Shown: piece by piece, positions 60,401 to 64,000 of the stretch
How the letters are laid out: each line of letters begins with the position of its first letter
How positions within the stretch are numbered: position 1 is the first letter of the stretch
Origin: Phallusia mammillata
Lineage: Eukaryota; Chordata; Ascidiacea; Phlebobranchia; Ascidiidae
Assembly: GCA_003260075.1 (NCBI GenBank)
Contig: QLIY01000024.1
Coordinates: 308,930 to 372,929, forward strand
Length of the DNA stretch: 64,000 nucleotides
Direction of reading: 5' to 3'
Made by a program: the position numbers and the translations under genes
Notes under the pieces: model-generated
Told to the model about the DNA's origin: nothing
The model's database searches: none
The model's input: only the letters and a program-made list of their open reading frames with translations

Positions 60401-63400
60401 ATGTAGTTTATTGTTGAGGAATGAAAATGTTTTGAATTGTTAAGCAAGAAATTCATTGATAAAGGTTGGGAACCACTGACATAAGTCGTTACAAGTTTGC
60501 AGAAATTGTTTCTAAATTTGGCTGCTAAATGTTGAACACATTTGTGATTGTGACACTTATATATTTGAACAGTGACCAATCAGAAGTTAAAGCAGTTGAA
60601 ACTTCTGCCCTGGAACCCGAACCAGAATCACCAACCAAAAAAGAGAGGTAAATATTTTAACAACAAAAAGTTCCTTTCAAGTTTTTTCGGATGCAGCGAA
60701 CTGAAATGTACCAAAAAAGCTGAACCTGGCCAAATAAAAATTTTCAACTCAACTGAATCAGATATTGTTAATTTAAATAAAATCGCCTAAAAACACAACA
60801 TATATTTCAGACAACTTGGCTTGTATGGTAAGAATTTACAATATTTTATCTGTGAAAACCATTTGATAATTTTGCTTTTTCACAACTATTATTTTCATCT
60901 TTCACCTTCACAGCACCCCTGAAAATGAACACAGTTCTTCACAAGCAACATCAGATGATGCAAAGAAAATTCAAGAAACCTCCAAAACGGACAATGACAT
61001 TGAAAAAAATCATACAAGTCGTTCAAGGTCGAGACGCTCACCATCAGTGGAAGTGAGGCGTCGCAGGCGAACTCGATCAAGGTCACGCTCACCAAATCGT
61101 TCACGACATCGGGAATACAGACCACAACATTTCAGGAGATCAAGGTCTCCAAGAAGACGCAGATACTCTAGATCTCCGAGAAGAAATAGAAGATCACGCT
61201 CAAGGAACTCATACTCAAAATCACGACCTCCCCGACATTCGAGGTCATCATCAAGGGATCGTTTAAGTCGTCGAAGACCAATGAAAGAAAGGTAATAATA
61301 AGACATATTATGTAAAAATGTTGTGTAATGATGATGTGCACTTTTCATGCCATTGGCTGATCCAAGTATTTTTATCCCTGCAGAATAAATGCAGTCGCAC
61401 AAACTGGGCCAAGCATTAAATGGTAATACATAATTAGTGTACAAAAGGGTATCCAAGAACAAAAATGACTATGTTTTAAATGCACTAGATGGTTGAAAAT
61501 GCGTACTTCTGGGGCCTGCACAGCTTAATACATCACTGGTAACATAAGGGGGCTTGGAAAACTGCAGAACTATAGTGGAATTGGGATTCATTGTGGCGTC
61601 ACAACGGACTAAGCCTGGTCAGCCAAGTATTAAGCATTAACATGAGATGATCAGTGTTCTACCCAACAAAACATTTGTACTTTTGGCCCATCCCTATTGT
61701 TCTGTCCACAAAGATTTGGAAAATGTGGTTCCAAAAAGATTTCAAAATTGCCATTTTTGGAAGTGTTTGATACATCACCAACAAAATGTAATATTTTTAC
61801 TGGTTAGAAATTTTACCATTTTTTCAGGCAGTCCTTTGTTATTTTTTTTAATAGCGTGGTGCAAAATGTGGCTTACAATTTGCTATATTTTTCAGAAGGA
61901 AATCATTGTCTCCTAGACCACAAAGAATGAGTGATGGTAAGTAGTGTGATTACTTGTTTCAGTAATGTAATATACTATATATAGAACGGTATAGCCAATA
62001 GACTGTAAAATCCTTGGTTTAAACAAAATCAGTCAGTTTCATATGACAAATATATATTTCACCAAAATGGCATCATCAGTTTCTGAAAATCGATGAAAAA
62101 TGAGTTGTAAGAAATGGTCGTCAGTTTAAGTCCCGCTGTTGATGGTTTTGATTTAATACTGAAACTGTCGTTTTAATATATTACTTGTTTTGTTATTGGG
62201 GGTCTTTTTGAAATACAGGAAAGCAAAGAAGACAGGAGGAACACAAAAGAAATGTCAGTTCATCTTCTGATTCTTCTTCATCGGAGTCCTCTTCACCACC
62301 AAGGTATGTACCATGCGATGAAACATCTGACAAGTTTATTTAGTTCTATGCATAGTTTAAAATTATGACTTTTGTTTGTTTGTTGAACATGTACATCAGT
62401 AAGAATGATTTCATACACTTTTTAATCCTTTTTCTTAAAAAAGAACATATTTAACGTATAATTCTCCATGTATATGTTGGCCATGAATGGTGCAATGGTT
62501 AAACCCTTATGTTTAAACTTGTCCTTTTTTAAGGTGTATTGTGGATTTATAAAGCCTTTGTTATAAGGCAATAAATCATAATAACTGACTATAAAGACAA
62601 GTGTTTCATTTTACCAAGCACTAAGAATTTGATTTCCTTATGCTACTCAAGGGGGCCTGATTTGCATCACACTACGCTCTCTTTAAATTTAAACATATTT
62701 AACAACAATTCCCGATAAACTGATACTTAATTAAACGTACGTTATGACCCTTTATTTTGGCCTGTAACCAAACCAATAACAACAAGGAAGAGCTTTTATT
62801 TAATTTCTATGTTTTTTCACATGGTCCACATTTTACCAAGTTTGATGTAACAACAATGCCAGCAGTATGACATTGTTTCTGTACAAAAACCTTGCTAAGC
62901 CTAAACCAGTGGTTCCCAACCTTTCGTGGACCATGGCCCCCTTAAAGTAACTTTTTGGCCTCGTGGCCCCCTTCAAGTTACCATGTAGGACCTGTGGCCC
63001 CCTTAAAATGTAGATTGAAATCTCGTGTTGAAATGTGGTATTAATTTTGGCCTTAAACAGGTCAAATGTAGAGTAAATGAGCGTGACAACTCTCACTATA
63101 AACAAATAGTATGTGAAATAGTCGGTTAAATTCGGGAATAAAGTTAAGGTGAAAATGACTTTCAGTGGGTGTTTCTTGTGAATCTACGCCCGTGGCCCCC
63201 CGGAACACAGCTCGTGGCCCCCCTGGGGGGCCATGGGCCCTGGTTGGGAACCTCTGGCCTAAACAGTCTATAATCTATATGACCTTCAAAAAATTAAAAA
63301 TAACCTGTCAAGTAAACATATGTGTAATTATTTCGACAACGTTTTTGTAGGAAAAGTCGTGACTCACGAAACATGAACTCATCAAGAAGAAAAGAGGAAT

Positions 63401-63409
63401 CAGGCCAAG
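54851..63409 (+). CDS. SRRM1: SRRM1 (SRm160) orthologue, splicing coactivator, 3' end outside the window
   Basis: Thirteen exons are visible: 54851-54871, 55437-55526, 55830-55955, 56924-57094, 57212-57303, 57779-57895, 59367-59458, 60051-60168, 60573-60647, 60914-61291, 61896-61936, 62219-62303 and 63351-63409. They give 488 codons in one frame and end in a donor (GTATTC), so the gene continues to the right. Residues 1-13 (MDAGFFRGTSADQ) and 8-136 match the vertebrate protein. They include the PWI motif (IKPWISQKI) of the RNA/DNA-binding PWI domain and QINLTGFLNGKNSRAFLGELWPLL, here split as QINLTGFLNGKN and FLGELWPLL. Exons 6 and 10 encode arginine-serine repeats. Exon 12 has RQEEHKRN followed by a serine-rich acidic run. 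The protein bridges SR proteins and snRNPs in the nucleus and joins the exon-junction complex in vertebrates. Two acidic low-complexity exons (8 and 9) lack clear vertebrate counterparts. Confidence 0.95.
56293..56749. mobile_element. hAT-like MITE, 457 bp with nested insertion, SRRM1 intron 3
   Basis: Ends are CAGTGGTTCTCAACC and GGTTGAGAACCACTG. The flanks GTTTAGCC (56285-56292) and GTTTAACC (56750-56757) match at 7 of 8. Without the nested element at 56364-56677 it would be about 134 bp. Confidence 0.85.
56364..56677. mobile_element. Inverted-repeat MITE nested in a hAT-like MITE
   Basis: It begins GGTAGAGCTACTAACACC and ends with the exact complement; the inverted match runs some 30 bp (through CATAACGAGAATC). 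A perfect 9-bp duplication GTTATTTAA flanks it (56355-56363 and 56678-56686). A 9-bp duplication points to a Mutator-like rather than hAT mechanism. The termini relate it to the fold-back element at 21342. Confidence 0.88.
57402..57439. repeat. C38 homopolymer, SRRM1 intron 5
   Basis: Thirty-eight C follow an AT-rich stretch. They generate a meaningless polyproline frame. Only a 7-bp TAATTAT is shared by the two flanks, so this is not one of the joined duplications. Confidence 0.9.
58244..59189. mobile_element. hAT-like non-autonomous element, 946 bp, SRRM1 intron 6
   Basis: Both ends carry a perfect 20-bp inverted repeat (TAGGGCAATTATTTTTTGAC). A perfect GTTATAAG duplication flanks it (58236-58243 and 59190-59197). 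It contains another MITE at 58774-59087 and an isolated C11 run at 59104-59114. Confidence 0.9.
58774..59087. mobile_element. hAT-like MITE, 314 bp, nested
   Basis: Ends are CAGTGGTTCTCAATC and GTTTGAGAACCACTG, flanked by a perfect CTCTACAA duplication (58766-58773 and 59088-59095). It lies wholly inside the 58244-59189 element and is therefore younger. Confidence 0.9.
60241..60478. mobile_element. hAT-like MITE, 238 bp, SRRM1 intron 8
   Basis: Ends are CAGTGGTTTCCAACC and GGTTGGGAACCACTG, with a perfect ACATAAGT duplication (60233-60240 and 60479-60486). Confidence 0.9.
61409..61684. repeat. Dispersed repeat, copy 2, SRRM1 intron 10
   Basis: Partner of 48741-49030 in the same orientation, at roughly 75% identity by eye. 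Confidence 0.65.
62907..63256. mobile_element. hAT-like MITE, 350 bp, SRRM1 intron 12
   Basis: Ends are CAGTGGTTCCCAACC and GGTTGGGAACCTCTG, with a perfect GCCTAAAC duplication (62899-62906 and 63257-63264). The interior is homologous to the element at 6966-7314. It ends about 95 bp before exon 13. Confidence 0.9.
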
Positions 63410-64000
63410 GTATTCAAACTTAAAAATGTATGACAAAAACCTGTAATTTATTAAGCTGTCTGCTTTTTCTACAGTATATTTTTTAAATACTGCATCTGGT
63501 TGTTCTGAAAAAGTTCCTTGTTTCAGTTTACCTGTTCACATTCGAATTTTATAAACTATACAATACTAGTGTAATTGTTTTTTACCACAAAAAAGACCTT
63601 GTAAACTTATGATGCTTTGTAGCTTGTTTTCACTAACTTCAAATGCTTAATTAAAAAAAACGCAAAAATATCTACACATAAATCTTTGGTAAATGCATTT
63701 TGGAAATTGTTTCCAATCTGATTGCAATTTTCTTGACCATTTCTACACTATATTCCACAGTTTTGGATCATATTTGAATATGACACCTATGGTGCCAAGT
63801 TAGCAAAATGTTGTTGTCTTAAATAAGAAAGCTAATTATGGGTCCCCTTCAGGGAAGGGGACACATCTTGATTTCACTCTGTTTTTTCTTTTTTTTTTCT
63901 TTTTTTTTTTTTCTTTTTTCCGCCAAAGCGTTTCCATGCACTTTTGGCATGAAATCTTTGGTGGATTTGGATGAAATTTTCACAGATGGTAGATATAGTT
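63410..64000. other. SRRM1 intron 13 start
   Basis: No further exon is recognised. A short hairpin (GTCCCCTTC-AGG-GAAGGGGAC, 63842-63862) is followed by a T-rich tract (63882-63920). In a eukaryotic intron this is not a terminator; it may mark an inserted element whose other end is outside the window. Confidence 0.4.

Noticed and set aside
61010-61462. Minus-strand frame of 150 codons rich in Leu-Glu-Arg
   Set aside because: It is the antisense shadow of SRRM1 exon 10, whose RS repeats give an Arg/Leu/Asp-rich complement.
63842-63920. Hairpin followed by T tract
   Set aside because: It resembles a bacterial terminator, but the window is eukaryotic and this lies in an intron.
1-64000. CRISPR arrays, operons, phage or plasmid features
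   Set aside because: None seen. Spliced genes, SINEs and MITEs show the window is animal nuclear DNA.

Overview
The window is a stretch of metazoan nuclear genome. It is AT-rich, has short spliced genes with GT-AG introns mostly of 0.3-1 kb, and is crowded with small DNA transposons. The gene content (HACE1, SRRM1, a core-2-type GCNT, collagen-C4-like genes) and compact introns fit an invertebrate deuterostome. An ascidian tunicate of the Ciona kind is my best guess, but the species is inferred, not proven. Single ambiguous bases (4186, 4939, 43305) and an 854-base N gap (52603-53456) show it is a draft assembly.

Layout. 1-15.5 kb: no gene recognised; two copies of an old repeat (about 2.8-6.1 and 8.9-10.9 kb), one interrupted by a 1.7 kb inserted element, plus MITEs. 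15.5-21.3 kb, plus strand: a complete six-exon beta-1,6-N-acetylglucosaminyltransferase of the GCNT family (441 aa), a type II Golgi enzyme. 24.1-33.5 kb, plus strand: two tandem seven-exon paralogues (305 aa each, about 90% identical) with a short-chain-collagen-C4-like cysteine-rich ectodomain on a type II membrane anchor, each with a conserved TATA promoter. 34.5-35.5 kb, minus strand: a single-exon seven-transmembrane protein of unrecognised receptor class. 39.7-51.1 kb, plus strand: a complete 22-exon HACE1 orthologue (846 aa; ankyrin repeats plus HECT E3 ligase). 54.85 kb to beyond the right edge, plus strand: SRRM1 (SRm160) with its PWI domain and the start of its RS-rich region, 13 exons visible, 3' end missing.

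The genes are unrelated housekeeping or surface functions; only the 24-33 kb pair is a functional cluster, made by tandem duplication. I reconstructed all four multi-exon gene types exon by exon. Splice phases close without a frameshift in every model.

The most unusual structure is not a gene. Seven places carry a C- or G-run of exactly 10 or 11 bases sitting at the junction of a direct duplication of 47-172 bp of local sequence. One of them duplicates HACE1 exon 3. The uniform length and the allele-like differences between copies suggest either a systematic assembly artefact or an undescribed template-switch process. The transposon landscape is also informative: at least 14 hAT-like MITEs have readable 8-bp target-site duplications, several are nested, and one insertion has an empty-site counterpart in the same window. 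I did not find convincing evidence for a wholly new gene system.
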